A stretch of 64,000 bases of DNA from Pomacea canaliculata (lineage: Eukaryota; Mollusca; Gastropoda; Architaenioglossa; Ampullariidae): positions 14,155,188-14,219,187 of the forward strand of contig NC_037600.1 of assembly GCF_003073045.1 (NCBI RefSeq), written 5' to 3'. A program made the position numbers and the translations under genes. Shown here piece by piece: positions 50,832-63,286 of this stretch (the stretch's first letter is position 1; each line of letters begins with the position of its first letter). The notes below the pieces were generated by a model, which worked only from the letters and a program-made list of their open reading frames with translations, was not told the DNA's origin and made no database searches.

Positions 50832-52502
50832 TTAGACACGTCTTAGCGTGGAGGCCTGCCTAGCCCAATATTTTTTCAGTCTGTTTTTCAGCTTCCGGCA
50901 CTCTTGGAGGAACCTGGCGTTGCAGAAGCTGTAGACGATGGGGTTGATGGCGCTGTTGAGGTATATGGAGCACATGGCCAGCATGTAGAGGTTCAGCGAC
51001 AACACTGTCAAGTCTGGGCGCAGGAAGAAGCCTGGCTTCTCGTGCACGTATCTAGGCAAGAACAAGTAACATGTCGGAGTTAAGCAAGAAAAGTGTTGAA
51101 AATAACACGAAATAAATCGAAGCTTACAACAAAAGCCTCCTGGCCTACACAAATATTTTGAACATTATCTGCCTGGTTAATCTTTATTAGGTCTGACAGC
51201 TGTCATAATTATGTCTGTCAAATATTTCCAGGAAAGAACCTTGTGACATACAGTCGATAAATCCTGTTAAAATTTAGTGATTGCGATGTTATTTGTAACA
51301 AGATGTCAAAATGTTCTAAAACATTCGAGGTTTTCTTACCTGACGACCAGATGAGGCAGGTAGTTGAGGACACCGACAGATGTGAGCACAGCCATCGTCA
51401 ATGTTGTCCTTGATCGATTTATCCTCCTCTTCGTCCTCTCTTTGAAAGATTTTCTCTTTTCGAAGGGTACCTTCCTCAAAGTCGTTGCCGATTTGTTGAT
51501 CTCCGAGTCTCCTACATTCTCGCTTTTTTCTTGAATGTTAGAGTTACCTTCTCCTGACGCAGCCTCTGCACTGATGGAGGTGAAGATGCTTAAGCTCTCA
51601 GACTGCTGCACTGACAATCCTTTCGCGGAGGGAGAGTCCGTGTCCAAGCTGACTCCGGCGCTGTGCGTGTCCTGCTTGCTGATGTTGATGTTGTTGCTGA
51701 CACCACATACTTCGCCCCCACCTCCACTTTTTTTCTCCACCTCTATCCTCACTCCCCTTACCTCCAGCAGCGCCCTCTGTTTACGTGTGTGCAGCCACAC
51801 GTGACGCCCGATCAAAGAGTAGCAGACGACCGCCATGACCACGGCCGCCACGAAGGTGATGCCTAGAGAGAGTTTGTAGACGGTGTAGAAAGTCGTGCCA
51901 AGATAGGTGTCATCTACGGCGCAGGTACTGACCGTGACGTCAGCATCCGGGGTTTGCACGCGTTGCACGCCCTTGAGGTGGAAGAAGGGAAAGGTGACGA
52001 GCGCCGAAATGATGGTGGCGAGAAGAACAAAGAGCCAGGCCTGGCGAGGGCTGAACTGCTGCTTCTGCGGTTGGCACACCCGCCTCTGACGGTCCAGAGC
52101 CACGAAGCACAGGATCCACCCGGTGCACACGGAGAAGAAGCTGATGCAGGCCAGCGCCGTGCTGCAGAACCAGCGGTCGTAGTTGACGAAGGCACGGTGC
52201 ACGATGACCACCATCATGGGCAAGGTGACGACGTTGGTCAGCAGGTCGTAGGCACTCATGGCCAGCACGAAGACGCGGGTGCTGCTAGGTCTGAACTGTC
52301 GCAAGTACACGACAAAGACAATGCTGTTGCCTAGGAGACCACCTACGATGATGGTGACCAGAACCAGCACGGTGGGCAGGAGGTTCAGCGCCATCTTGTC
52401 GAAGACGGCTTGCAAGTACTCTTCTTCTGAAAGGCCGGTGTGGTTGTTCGTCGCGTTGTCCATCAGCATTATTGTCGATGAAATGGCGAATGATACATCC
52501 AT
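50832..52502 (-). CDS. Class A GPCR, copy G3 (altered C-terminal tail)
   Basis: Coding exons 51340-52502 and 50832-51051 (minus strand) are joined in phase 2 at the conserved place, giving 460 residues with a 288-bp intron. The ATG is at 52500-52502, after an acceptor-like cttcccag in a position matching the other copies. Transmembrane core, DRQ, extracellular cysteines and NPIVY are as in G1. The N-terminal tail, TM4 (LLATIISALV) and extracellular loop 2 differ from G1 and G2, whereas TM5, the third loop and exon 2 are closest to G1. The end is unusual: a 4-base deletion relative to G1 after the KNRLKK codons shifts the frame past the ancestral stop, replacing QILG by YWARQASTLRRV. No U block lies upstream. 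Confidence 0.9.
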
Positions 52503-52867
52503 GGCTGAGGTCAGCCGGAAGTTTATGAAGTGCCTAAATTCCTGGGAAGAAACCCGTAGCTGAAATTTTCAAATACGCCCACTCAACAAGAATTTTGACC
52601 GTGGTAATGATACTTGCTTTTCAGTGTATGGCTGGCTACAGTTAAAACAGTTTGTCATCAACACCACCAGCCTGTTAAATGCTGACTCACTACACAAATT
52701 CTAGCTCAGACCGATCCTTCTTGAACTGGAATTATCTTTGTCAACTTATCTGTGAGAGGCCGGTGATCGGTAACCGGAAATATTAGCATCTTGTCATTCC
52801 TGGCGCCGGAACTGCACTGCACATGTCACATTAAGTGCAATCAAACAGCAAAACTTTAAAAAAAACA

Positions 52868-53515
52868 TTGAGTAACGGTAATACGTCATAGGTCGATCGT
52901 ATTTATTAGAAGGAAGAGAGGTTTGGGTCCTACCATTGTTCACAGGGAAATAAGAAGTGATGTGTGACAATAATTAACAGCTTTTAGGGAACTGGGTGAT
53001 AGGAATATTTTAGTGGGGGGTTTATTCGAAATATATTTGCGGCAGGTGTGGAGTTGTGTGCCATTAATGAACTGGGTGACATGAATACAAGGGAAGAGCC
53101 TGTCTTTTCTTTCGATTCGGCAAAGAAAGAAGTCGAATCTGGCATTGAAAGCAAGACCGTGTCCGTGCAGTAAATAGAAGTGATTATAGCTTTAATTAAC
53201 ACAGATCGACTCACAGTATGACCTCAATGCTTTATCCCAGAATGCTTCCTGGCATCAGACACGTGATGTATGCTTTGGCAGAGAATTCTTATCGAGTAAC
53301 GGAAGTACGTCACAGATGGGACGATCATTTTAAACAGACGGGAGCGAGGCTCGGGTACCATCCGTTGTTGACAGGAGACTGAGTAGTGGAGTTGGATGAT
53401 AGGGATTCTTTTTTTTTATTTTTTATTCTTTGGATCGTTTTATATCAGCAGCGGGTGGGAACTACGTGCCACTAATGAACTCTCTTTATAGAACCAGGTG
53501 ATACGGATATTTTAG
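52868..53515. repeat. Degenerate direct duplication upstream of G3
   Basis: The series gagtaacggtaatacgtca, ggaagagaggtttgggt, ttgttcacaggga, ggtgataggaata, gtgccattaatgaact at 52,868-53,085 recurs as gagtaacggaagtacgtca, gggagcgaggctcgggt, ttgttgacaggaga, tggatgatagggatt, gtgccactaatgaact at 53,294-53,480. The period is about 425 bp. Confidence 0.6.
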
Positions 53516-53534
53516 CTTGTTTTTTGTAGTTGTT

Positions 53535-53536
<2 letters not shown>

Positions 53537-53575
<39 letters not shown>
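53537..53575. repeat. (TTG)n microsatellite
   Basis: About a dozen uninterrupted TTG units followed by T-rich sequence. Confidence 0.9.
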
Positions 53576-53576
<1 letters not shown>

Positions 53577-54036
53577 GTTTTTTGTTTTGTTTTGTTTTTT
53601 GTTTGCTTTGTTGTGTCTAAGTGATTTGCGAAATTACCAACGCCATCAACCCTGACAACATCAGGTACTCTGCCAACGGCTGATGTCAATGGCACGACTA
53701 GTTGTCTGCTCTGGAGACAATAACTCTCATTATAGAGGGTGTCTGCCGTGGAGACCGGGGACATCAAAAACACACAGAGATAACAATAATCATGGACTCT
53801 GGTCGTAAAAAAACAGCCATTGCCTGCCACTGTAGTGTAACCACTCTTGTAAGAGAACTTTACGGCCACCAACACAGATCCGGTCGGCATGGAGTCCGTT
53901 GCATGAAATCTTTGATAATGAAGTTCTGCTTCAAAAAGTAGCTAAAAAGTTATTTTGACACTTGTAAGGTAAAGGTAAAGGTCTTTCAATGACCTTTTTC
54001 AGGTTGTTAGGGGGATGAGGGGTTAAAGATCTCACA

Positions 54037-54141
54037 TTTCTCGGGACCATCTCTCCCTTGTTGCCTTGCCTTCCCCAACCCCCTATGGAGTCGGGTACCA
54101 GATGAGTCAACTGTGGGAAGTGAGCTGCACTACACAGGTAT
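54037..54141 (+). repeat. Dispersed repeat, related to 8,400-8,515
   Basis: Shared ordered motifs are ttccccaaccccctatggag / ttccccatccctctaaggca, gagtcaactg / ggctcaactg and cactacacaggtat / cttcacacaggtat. Two copies 45 kb apart suggest a short interspersed element. A B-box-like GGTTCGATACC lies about 100 bp downstream at 54,241, but no clear A box was found. Confidence 0.45.
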
Positions 54142-57100
54142 ATGGAAGTTCAAATCACAACACCTACTAATAGATGTTTATGTGTTTTGGAGTTAGTACT
54201 GCTGGTGGTTACAAAACCGGTTTTAGAGTCCTGATAACCCGGTTCGATACCCCGTATAACGCAGCGTACTATATTCCTATTAACCTAGCAGTTGAAGAGG
54301 TATCTGACCACTTAAAAACCTGGGGAAGAAAACAGAAGGAGAGCAACACCATCACAAAAACATTGTTCATGAAATAAGTTTGTTCTCTTGAACCTCACTC
54401 CCCGACGACCGAAAAGAAATTTCTTTTGAAGCAGTACCAGTCGTCTGTGTTTTACATCTGTGGTCTCTAAAGCAACTTTCAACAACTCGAAAAGTGGTCA
54501 GAGATCATCGATTGATGTGTGAGCGGAGGAGGGAAACAATAGACAACCGTGAGCGGACGAAGGATGACAAGAAATAAGTGATGTCAACCAGTCTGCTCTT
54601 GTCCTTTCTGTTGCTAACATGTCCAGACGTAGTTTCAAGGATGACTACTCGACCTTTTCCACGTGTCATGATCACTGCAGGAGCCATGACAACACACAAA
54701 GAAAATGCCAGAAGCGACCCGACCACCCGGACAAGACAATCAATGGTCTGGCAAACAAGGGACACGGCTACCTGTGTATCAAATCAAACCTCTGGAACAA
54801 AAGAATGGAATCGTCAGCCAAGCTTCCGGAACTTGTGAGCATGGCGTGCGCAGGACTTTACTTTCCTTTCTTCCAGCTTTCATAATCTGTAAAACAACAC
54901 CGTCTGACTTCTTCCCTCCCTCTCTCTCTCTCCCTCCGTACCTTGGTACTTCTGTCGATCTGTTGACTGTTAGACTGTCCCGCCACTCATATACACCACC
55001 TGACAAAACTCATCCATCTTTTATTAGAAGCTTTGTGTGTAGCATGTACTATTCACACACAAGTGTACAATAAGTGTGTTTCACCTGTGAACACGATGAG
55101 ACAAAAGTTTCGTTTGCTTGGACTTTTACATCTTCATCAGAGGAACAATAAAGACTTCACAAAATAAAAAAGAAAAGTGAGAAAAATAAATGAATAAACA
55201 CAGAAAAATGGAAACTAATGAAGGATGTAAAGAAGGGGAAAGATGTAAGATGTTGACAGTTTCATTTAACGGAATGACCGAATTCGGAAAAGTGGGATTT
55301 CGAATTGTTTGTGTTTTGCTGAACATGATGCTGACCTCGATTCTACATCTACAGTAAAATCATATTCCACTGACTATACTCGTCTTCTTGTTTCTAACAT
55401 CCCATAACTGTACCCGAGGTAGCAGTCACAGGAGAGACACGATGATGGGTGAACTCTCGCCAGCGGGGTCATGCGTGAAAAGGTCACCCAGTGGACAGCA
55501 GGACATTCTTTCAAGTTAGTCATCCATCTTCTGTTTTGCCTCGATGTCACCTCGCCGTAACCTTCAACCTTGAAGAAAAATCTTCATCATGTGTCATCTC
55601 AGACGACATGACCGAACCACACCAGCTTCTGTCGTTTGACCAGTCTCCTCACCAATCTTCTAAACGAAAGGAACAAACAAACAAACAAACAAACAAGCAA
55701 TGAAGGATGAAAGGAAAGAATGAAAAAGAGCGCTAGAGCGACACAAAAAGAAGAAAAAAAAAACAACACAAATAAAATGTCTTTACAGAAGAACTTAATG
55801 ACATATTTACTTTGCAGTAATGGATAAAAATGTTTCCTCTTCTCGAAATAAAGGAGTTACTCCAGTCCCAACACACGGGTCGAGCAGGCTCGAAAGTTGT
55901 CGAACAAGCATGGCTGCAACGATGATCCTGTTGGTCAATTATTGATAGAAAAACCTGAAACAGAAGACAAGGGTTTTGTCGAGCCTCTATGGCCACCTTT
56001 TTTCGCCGATAATGTTTACAATTTTTATTTGGCATACGACTGCTGGCACAGTCAGGTAAGTTCAGCTCGACACCCACTGGTGAACAAGTCCCAAGCATTT
56101 AGCAACAATAGGTGCAGGAGAGCAGCACGAGCATGCAGTCTATGGCAGTAGCTCGAGGGTATTTGCTGCCTCCGGGGTTGCTAGACCTCTGCTGCATCAC
56201 AGGGAGACATTTGTTACCTTAGCTATGGACCAGCATCCGAAATTTGCATCTGTTAGCTCCTTTGGCTTTCAATGCTGCTACCTATGGGGTAGGTTTATCC
56301 CCAGTTCATGGCTACAGCCCCAGAAAGTATCACTCACAGAAAAAAAAGGAAGGACAGAGAAATTCCGGGAGGACAAAGGTTCATTATGAAGCAGTAATCA
56401 TGTACATTACAAACGTTTGAAACACACACACACTTTCCCGGAGTTTCAAAGCTGTACCACGACTACCCTGTCCCATGCTCCCCCCAGCAGTTACCTGGTG
56501 TTTCAGGTTTTCCCGTCGGGTGTGACGGAGCCTTCTGAGAGCGAAGTGAACTGTGATCCGTGAAGTTTTGCGCAGACAGGCTCCGGGTAGTCATGGCGAC
56601 ATGGCGCGGCTCTGCTGCTGGCACCACAGGGGACATCAGTAGGTGACCAGGAGGCGACAGGAACAGGCGGCGTCTGGTGTCTTACAGGTGAGGAGGATAC
56701 AGGTACACGGACACCTGTGACAGGTGAGACAAGTTCGTGCCACAAGGGCCGGCCGGTCATCAACGTGCTCGCATCTTTGTTTTGATATTCTGGGTTGGAT
56801 TACATAAAAGTTTCACAATTATCTATCTAGAGATTGTACTAGATATTTAAAAGGAGAGATAATTATATAATGAAGCGGGCATTATTCGCTCATTGAGAAG
56901 AATTATGAATAATCACTTAAAGTTTGACCGAACTTCTGTCAAAATAACTATTTCGTGTAAGTGTTAGTGTTAATGATATTACCATTGCAGTTCTTCGGCA
57001 AAAGCTAATTACTGGTATCAATAAACTTAGAACTAATTATAATAGTTATTTTTTGTTGTTGTCGATGTTGCCTGATATATATATAATCTAGATATTGGTG

Positions 57101-57422
57101 GAAATATTTCTGTATTATTTTCTTCAGTTATCAAAAATTAGTATATAATTTGGTTATTTTGGCATTATTGTATTAATTAGTTCTTGCTCTGAACTTGCTA
57201 ATCATGAGATGGAAACATTGACTCTTCAAACTACCTCACTGACCGGCTGAGGGTCCAGACAAGGAGGCCCAAGTCTTAGCCCAAGATTGTCCAATAATTT
57301 GCATGATCCTCACAGAAAACTGCATCTTGTTCATTCCCTTGTTTTCCTCCATCGGATTGTCAAACAAAATGAGATGACAATCTACCAGACTCAAATGTCT
57401 TCCATGAAATTACAGGGACGCC

Positions 57423-60400
57423 ATGGATGACTGGACGATGCTGCGCTTCCATTCCATGTACCAGAGAAGCTGGACGGGGTGGAAGTGTGACCACCAGACC
57501 ACACCACGCATGCTCAGCCTACCGGAAGTCGGTGCCAGATCCAGCACTCGAAACTCGGGCAGCTCGGTGAGTTGGGGATCCTCTTCCTTCATGTCCCTTC
57601 CTTTACAACCTCTATGAACGATCTTGGAGAGTTATGCCAACCTTTGACCTTCGTCCCACTGTGCAGTGTAGGTCTCTTCCGGTTCTGGTGTGTTCTGTTA
57701 GTTTCTGGACAACTGCTTACTACGAAATAACGAAATAAATCATCGTCGAAACATTGTTAGCAAACGACATACATCATCAGCTAGTTCCCAACAGTATTTC
57801 TCGTGAATACAATAAACAGAAAAGCTGTGGTTGATATGAATGCGAAAAATCGTAGCAGACAATGGCCGCCTTTAGTTTCAGCCAAGCGTGATATTTCATC
57901 GGGATTGCCGTGAATATTCAAAGACCTGTTTTTATTCTACAACATGTCAATACACATATATTGTTCATTCTACTATTCATTAATATGTTTTAGTTTGAAT
58001 TTTTTAAGTTCAGCTTGTTAAAACTTTTAAAATTTTAATAAAAAGGAATTGCACAGGACTTTGGTACATATTCTGTCAGAATCAGAATCATTTTATTGAA
58101 TAGGCCATCGGCTTGTTTCGTGGGGGAGCATAATAAAACCATCAAAGGTTTGTGGACATAAATTGTATAGTAGACAATAGGATTGTCATCAACACAAAGG
58201 TATTTACATTTTAACAAAAGTCACACTGTGCTTTTTTATAATTACAGAATATATATCAAGTAGCGTGATAAATTTACAGGAAATACATGTACAAAGAGAA
58301 CACAGAGAAATACATTATTCAGATAAATTTACAGAAAGTACAAGTACAAAGAGAACACAGAGAAATACACTATTCTGGAGACTTGTCTTCCCGATGTAAT
58401 GCTATGTAATGCAGCTAGAGGAACAGAAATATTAGTTAGAGGATCTGACTTTACACGTTGGAATTTGAAAAGAGAAGGTCTGTTATAATATTTTACAGGG
58501 ACAGACTTAATTCTTTTTTGCAATGCCCTGTCTCCTGTCAGCTTTGTAATTTGTGACATAGTTATCCCTATTTTTCGAGAAATGTTTACTTCGTTACATA
58601 TTTTCTGGTGAGCCAGCAAAAAGAATTTTAAAAACTTATTTTGAGTCATTTATGTACGCAGAACGAATGGCTTACAACAAACCATGTTTGTCACTAGAAT
58701 TGTCTTTCAAAAATAAGAGCAAGGTACAAACATGTCTTTAAAAATTCTTTGCTCCGTTCTAAAACACGAAATGTCAATGTTTTATTAATAAAACTGACGA
58801 GGGAGACGTGTTCAAGAGTCAGGTAAAAAATAAGTTCCACACCGACCTAAAACAATTTTTTTTAAATTCTTCTTTGAGTGGGATAGATTTGCAGATAAAA
58901 ACATTCACAGTTTTATCAATTGTCAAACTAATGAAATTAAAAGATTTAACTCATCGTTGTGTAAAAAGTATTTGAATGGGAAAAAATCAAACCTGAATTT
59001 TTTATGCGAAGAAGAAATGCCTGCCACCCACTCCTATGATCCACTTCCATTTTTTAAACTGCTTGAGCAACTTTAAAGAAAATTAATAAAAATTTCAAGA
59101 AGCGTGGCATTATTTTACAAAAATCCAACAATTTTTCTGGAAGATTTATTTAATAAAAGAAGTATCATGTCAGAACTTCGTGAATACAACAAGTAAAGTG
59201 ACCAACAGTGTGAGCGACACATAATTATTATTACAGCTCCTTTGTTGCTTGTTTTAATTATTTCGTGTTAATTAAGAATTAAGATGTTAAGTTTATTGTA
59301 CTCTTGATATTTAGTTAAAGATCTTGATTTTGTTTTCTTAATTTAAATTAATTTAATGTGACACGATAAAATGAACAAGACAGACAGACAGACAGACAGA
59401 CAGACAGGCAGGCAGACAAAAGTTATTGGGAAGGGAGTAATTTCTAGAACAGAATTTGTTTTTTCTGGGATTTGCTGTGGCAGTCGATGCCAGTGTCTTT
59501 GTTAATGTGTGCACTGAACCTCCTGCACGCTAATGCACTTCACGTGCAGAAAACTCATGTTGATGGCCAATTCTCCTCAAACATGAACCTTTTATCTTCC
59601 TTGCCACGCATCGATACTCTTCACAAGTTCACAGAGGGACTCTAACTGTCCGGTCACCCCACTCCAGGAAGAATCGTTTCAGACGTCCATTTGTCCGCGT
59701 GACGTCATTTCCGGCTTTTTAAAGGTCGTAATTTGGTTCGATGGAAGTAATCAGCTCAGACTTGCTGAATGTAATCATAAAAATGGGGATAGTCTGGTCT
59801 GACATCGGGTTTATCGCATTAAATGCTTGGTTGTTATGACTCTCCTGCAAACAATTAGGGTTTGATGGGAAACATTATCAAAATCCTCAACTTCCGGTCA
59901 TTTTTTCCCAGTCGAATAGCTACCAATAAGTGTATTATATCAGCTCTTCTGAGGTGAAAGTACAAATCGAGTCTGTAACTCACTCACAGTCGGGGAAAGC
60001 CAAAAACTTCTGTCATGTGAACAGAAATTCTACACATAATATGAACTCATTGTTACTCAACCATGGTGGTCATAGGCATCGCGACTGTAATAAAGGTTAG
60101 AGGCTTGACCCAACTGTCAGTGGGTTGCATTGTCTGGATAAAAATTCCATATTTTGCTGAGGGAACGTTCGTGTCAGCAGCTGTCAAAATTTATCAAAAT
60201 TTATTTGGGAATTTTTTAATTTTGGTTGGGGGGAAAGGGTTGTCATGAATGTTACTCACATGCGTTCTTTAGATGCCCGATCTTCTTTCTTGAATGAAGC
60301 AAGAAAGTAGAGACAGAATAAAACATAAGAAAAGGGATTATTAAGAAATGGTGGACATGGCACGTTCGTGTACTTTCAGGAAAGTTGAACTTAACAAAAA

Positions 60401-60439
60401 ATATAGCATTTGCTTGTAACTGTTTTTTCATTGTTGAAA

Positions 60440-60515
<76 letters not shown>

Positions 60516-61995
60516 TTTCTTTAGAAGAATTATTTTAAAATGCCAATTTTACACACTTAGTGGACACCTGATGATGAAAGCTACTTCAAGTTAGCTCCCA
60601 AACTTGCTTTCACACATAATTACCAGTACGAAAATGTGTGTGAATGCGTGTGGCTGTGTGTTTGCGCATGCGCGTATGCGTGTGGTCATGTGCCCAAAAG
60701 CCCCGAACCTCGAAGACTTCGACTCCACAGCTGACGTCACGATCCAAAACCGGGATGTCACCGCGAGCAACCGTCACCTTAGACCCTCTGAGCTATCGCA
60801 GAACCAGGCGTCTGGACCGCCAGAAACCCTGGGTGGAGCAGACACCCAGAACTTCCCCGAAACCTGACCGTCTAGGTAAGATGGTGAAGACGTGATGATG
60901 CTGACGACGCCGACGACGACGATGATGATGATGATGGATGAAATGAATATAAAATGAATGATATAAATGAATGAACGAATGAGAATAATGAATAATAGAG
61001 AGGAAGGTTTGATGGAATTCGTATGTGTAGGTAGGAAGGGAAAGCAATAGTATATTAAGTTCCTGTTTGCAGAAATCCACTACGAAACATTTTTGCCCAG
61101 TAACAAGGAGCTCGAGTACCGCGCCCGCGAGTACGTCACCAACCCTCGCTACGGTCACCTGTACGAGGTCAGGGAGATGCGACCCAAGCCCTCACCCAAA
61201 GACAACAGGGTCATCAGTTGGTTCTGGGAGAACCAGTTTCAACTCTGGCGCCAGGAGATGGACAGGTGACAATGGCAATGCTCAGTGTACATATCTTGTT
61301 GGTCTTTGAAGGTGGGACAGGTGCGTGGCGTCACTCCTCCCACTCACGCACCCACCTCGGGTATCAGTCGTCTTGATCATCATTATTTTGATGTCAAGAG
61401 AGATGCTAGGGCCATACTGTCCTTTCTTTCTTGAGATACAGATATGGATACAATGATCAAGATATTTATAAGATATACCGATACAAATATACATATGTGG
61501 AAAAATAGAAATACAGGTATATATATATAGATTAAGATGCACAGGTAGAAAGTTATAAATACAGATATAGATAGAAAGATTTAGATACAGATATAACACG
61601 ATCGCTACAGAAAAATGAATAGAAAAAAAGCTACAGAAATATCGATATAAAGGTTTAGGTGCAGATATAAAGATACAGGTACAGAAATGTAGAGAATAAG
61701 ATACAGATAGAGGCGCAGATACAGACATAGACATTTCGGTATAGATACAGCTATGAGATATAAACGGACATCAAGATATAATAGAGATACAGATATAGAT
61801 ATAAAAGTTTATTATGAATGATTGATTAATGTGTCTGTCAGTCAGTTGTTCAGACAGTGAACTTGTGTGTGTATGTGTGAGTGAGAGAGAGAGAGAGCAT
61901 GTTGATGAATGCATACTTGCAAGTGCGACCGTGTATATGAACGACAGAAATCAAACCGACAATGAAAGACTGGACGGACGGACGGACGGACGGAT

Positions 61996-62088
<93 letters not shown>

Positions 62089-63286
62089 GGCAGGCACTTA
62101 CATTACACATACGTTCTCCATCAGCAACAAAGGGAAGACTAGCAGTAGTGCAGACAGTCTCTCGGCAAGAGTGAAGAACATATCCAATGGAAACGTCTCC
62201 CTCAGGAGGGTGAACTCGTTCCGACAGCAGTCAGAGACCAAGCCACACGCCGACCTCTTTGCGTACGTATTGTGCTGTTTATTTCTTTCCTCCTCCTCCT
62301 CCTCCTCCTCCTCCTCCTCCTCCTCCTCCTCCTCCTCCTCCTCCTCCTGAATATTTCTTCAATTTACGTCACTAAAGACCTACTCATCCCCACCCGTATA
62401 AAAGAAACACTTACTTATCTTACTCTTCTATCCCCGCCACAGTGCCTACCACAATCAGCTGCTGGTCAACCAACGACGCCAGGTGGCAGCCACTGTTGTT
62501 CAGCGTCACTTCCGGGGCTGGCGGACGCGCATGCGCCTCTCACGCCTGAAGCGGCGCGCGCTGCTGGAGCTGGGTCGCCCCTGGTCCAAGGTGGTGCAGG
62601 ACCTCCGCCAGCTGGTCAGCCGGGTGCAAGCCCGTCACGGCGTCATGCGCACTGGCTCCCGCTTCACGCTCTCCGACTTGGAGGAGTACGTGGACAGACG
62701 ACAAAGTACGTGCAACAGGGTCACGTGACTCTAGGGTCGAAGGGCACGCCACGAGCTTCTCGTTTTGACCTTCTTGCTTGGCGCTGACCATCAAGGTAGC
62801 GCGTTAGTGGAGGGTCAAGACTATGGACACTCGTGGGGTAGGAACCTGAGGGGCAAGGGGGGACAGCCGCCCCCTATGTCGTATGCTAGTCTCGCTCATT
62901 TCCTCTTTCTCCGAATGTTTCAAAGCACGGGTAATAATCTCAACTGCTTTCTTAAAAATTCTCCCTAATTTATTCTTCTAGTCTGACCAGTCTTTTCTTG
63001 CTGGTGTCGTCGATCTTTGTGTTCTCGTCGGGGTTTAGCTGGCAGTAAAGAGTAAAGGAAGAGAACAGGGAAGTGGCAATGTTCTTTCATGTCAAATTTA
63101 CCTAAGTGCACCTCCCTATCAAAGAACAAAATCTGTGTGTTTGTTAGAATACGAAAGGACGTTTGAAAAAATGGCTCCAGACGGAAAGTTGTCACGTGAC
63201 CAACTGGAGGCATTTGTGAACGAGTGTGAGCACTACCCGACCGAAGGAGAATTAAACGATGCTTTCAACTCGGTCTTCAAAGGCAT
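57423..63286 (+). CDS. IQ-motif and EF-hand-like protein, N-terminal part, continues past the window
   Basis: Exons are 57423-57566 (start ATG in CCATGG), about 60701-60875, 61073-61265, 62125-62262, 62443-62705 and 63148 to about 63286. Phases agree at every junction. The product starts MDDWTMLRFHSMYQRSWTGW. It continues through a basic Arg/Pro-rich segment, a tryptophan-rich stretch (ISWFWENQFQLW) and a serine-rich linker. An IQ motif follows (VVQRHFRGWRTR, codons near 62,495-62,530), and then a segment resembling a degenerate EF-hand (TFEKMAPDGKLSRDQLEAFV). IQ motifs bind calmodulin, so a calcium-linked role is likely. I do not recognise the whole architecture. The last donor is uncertain (GC at 63283 or GT at 63287). 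Most exons use frames that an ATG-to-stop ORF search would miss. Confidence 0.75.
57567..60700. other. First intron of the IQ/EF-hand gene
   Basis: AT-rich intron DNA with a (CAGA)n run at 59,378-59,417 and a compound (ACT)n(AAT)n array at 60,440-60,515. A minus frame at 58,329-58,649 and broken frames around 58,800-59,050 may be transposon debris; no domain is recognisable. Confidence 0.5.
60440..60515. repeat. Compound (ACT)n(AAT)n microsatellite
   Basis: About 13 ACT units pass directly into about 11 AAT units. Confidence 0.95.
61432..61805. repeat. Degenerate AGATA/ACAGAT-rich satellite
   Basis: Repeated variants of gatacagatatagatacag fill about 370 bp in the intron between exons 61073-61265 and 62125-62262. 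Confidence 0.8.
61972..62094. repeat. Long (GACG)n(GACA)n microsatellite
   Basis: About five GACG units pass into more than 20 GACA units, ending in caggcaggcac only 30 bp before the acceptor at 62,124. Confidence 0.95.
62289..62348. repeat. (CCT)n microsatellite
   Basis: About 20 CCT units start 27 bp after the donor at 62,263. Confidence 0.95.

Larger units (their letters stand above)
53520..57415. other. Gene-poor interval before the IQ/EF-hand gene
   Basis: It holds a (TTG)n microsatellite (53,537-53,575), a dispersed repeat (54,037-54,141), a CAAA run (55,674-55,697) and several overlapping short frames at 54,578-55,073 that I cannot assign. A GC-richer stretch at 56,480-56,760 ends in good donor sequences (acag/gtgaga at 56,723) and could be a 5' UTR exon of the downstream gene. 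Confidence 0.35.

Noticed and set aside
54241..54251. B-box-like GGTTCGATACC, possible tRNA gene
   Set aside because: No cloverleaf or convincing A box could be folded around it by eye; at most it is a remnant of a tRNA-derived element.
54578..55073. Three overlapping plus-strand frames, one with a signal-peptide-like start (MSTSLLLSFLLLTC)
   Set aside because: All three frames are open over the same bases, none has a clear continuation or cleavage-plus-domain structure, and no splice sites decide between them.
61282..61734. 150-codon minus frame
   Set aside because: It is produced by the degenerate AGATA/ACAGAT satellite, which stays open because of its biased composition.
61829..62350. 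173-codon frame through the GACA and CCT arrays
   Set aside because: Most of its length is microsatellite. Only 62125-62262 is a supported exon, in this frame, bounded by splice sites.
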